In this document: positions 50,011-50,218 of the stretch, piece after piece
Position numbering within the stretch: the first letter of the stretch is position 1
How the letters are laid out: each line of letters begins with the position of its first letter
Source: Chara braunii
Lineage: Eukaryota > Streptophyta > Charophyceae > Charales > Characeae
Assembly (NCBI GenBank): GCA_003427395.1
Contig: BFEA01000500.1
Location: 1,062,644 to 1,112,861 of the forward strand
Length of the DNA: 50,218 bases
Direction: 5' to 3'
The notes under the pieces: model-generated
What the model was told of the DNA's origin: nothing
The model's database searches: none
What the model saw: the letters and a program-made list of their open reading frames with translations, nothing else
Made by a program: the position numbers and the translations under genes

Positions 50011-50154
50011 ATGTAAGTAGAATTATTCCCGGTCAGTCGCGCCGATACTCTGGTTATGTTTTGTCTCTTTATAGACAACAACTGGAACCTGCCACGGCAA
50101 CGCCGTGGCTCACAGCAACGCTCGCTGATGGCGTCTTATGGCGTCTTCTCTGTC

Positions 50155-50218
<64 letters not shown>
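50011..50218. other. Flank of LTR copy C, ending in (TC)n
   Basis: Unique sequence (50011-50155) with no coding motif, then a (TC)n microsatellite from about 50157 to the window end. Confidence 0.7.

Overview
This is eukaryotic nuclear DNA from a repeat-rich, large-genome green-lineage organism. The pointers are two lineages of plant-type Ty3/gypsy retrotransposons primed by initiator-Met tRNA (PBS TGGTATCGGAGC), a chromodomain integrase, a zf-RVT LINE relic, a tRNA-derived SINE, a PIF/Harbinger-like MITE with TTA duplications, a trihelix (Myb/SANT-like) ORF and very long (GA)n and (CAAT)n microsatellites. A charophyte such as Chara would fit; that is inference, not proof. There are no bacterial operons, rRNA genes or CRISPR arrays. 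Only one ORF looks like an intact host gene, a secreted beta-helix-like protein at 16662-17600 (-).

Layout. 1-6.5 kb: small foldback elements, an integrase fragment, a SINE in a tandem-repeat array, and a MITE nested in a SINE-like repeat. 6.5-10.8 kb: decayed trihelix/Myb-SANT region on the minus strand. 10.9-14.5 kb: reverse-transcriptase fragment, then a ~2.5 kb solo LTR (11448-13922) holding an intact ORF, then a MITE. 14.6-20.5 kb: GA-rich repeats, the beta-helix gene with a tandem duplication upstream, and a LINE 3' end. 20.57-31.12 kb: one degenerate chromovirus on the minus strand (LTR, gag with coiled-coil N-terminus, PR, RT, RNase H, IN, chromodomain, LTR), split between PR and RT by a CGTACG/microsatellite insertion that contains the 455-bp assembly gap. 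32.0-44.6 kb: a second Ty3/gypsy element on the plus strand with LTRs of about 2.7 kb. 44.6-45.6 kb: 5' internal remnant of a third copy. 45.7-50.0 kb: LTR, PBS and gag of a further copy on the minus strand.

The most interesting point is the large-LTR family. Each of its four LTR copies carries, near its 3' end, an ORF for the same unrecognised protein (about 192 residues in two copies). It lies about 1 kb downstream of a conserved TATA box and a conserved AG|GTGAGT donor. The stop codons that break three copies sit at different codons, and the most diverged copy is open over 161 codons, so the frame was coding in the ancestor. The same family has a PHD-like zinc finger between RNase H and integrase and an extra ORF with an acidic tail after integrase. 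A strong foldback sits in that extra ORF region.

Assembly caution: 48723-48760 is a Nextera transposase-end junction adapter, followed by 135 bp identical to 40477-40611 and an N. That insert is artificial. Ns also occur at 3421, 3526, 18044, 25289-25743 and 48896.
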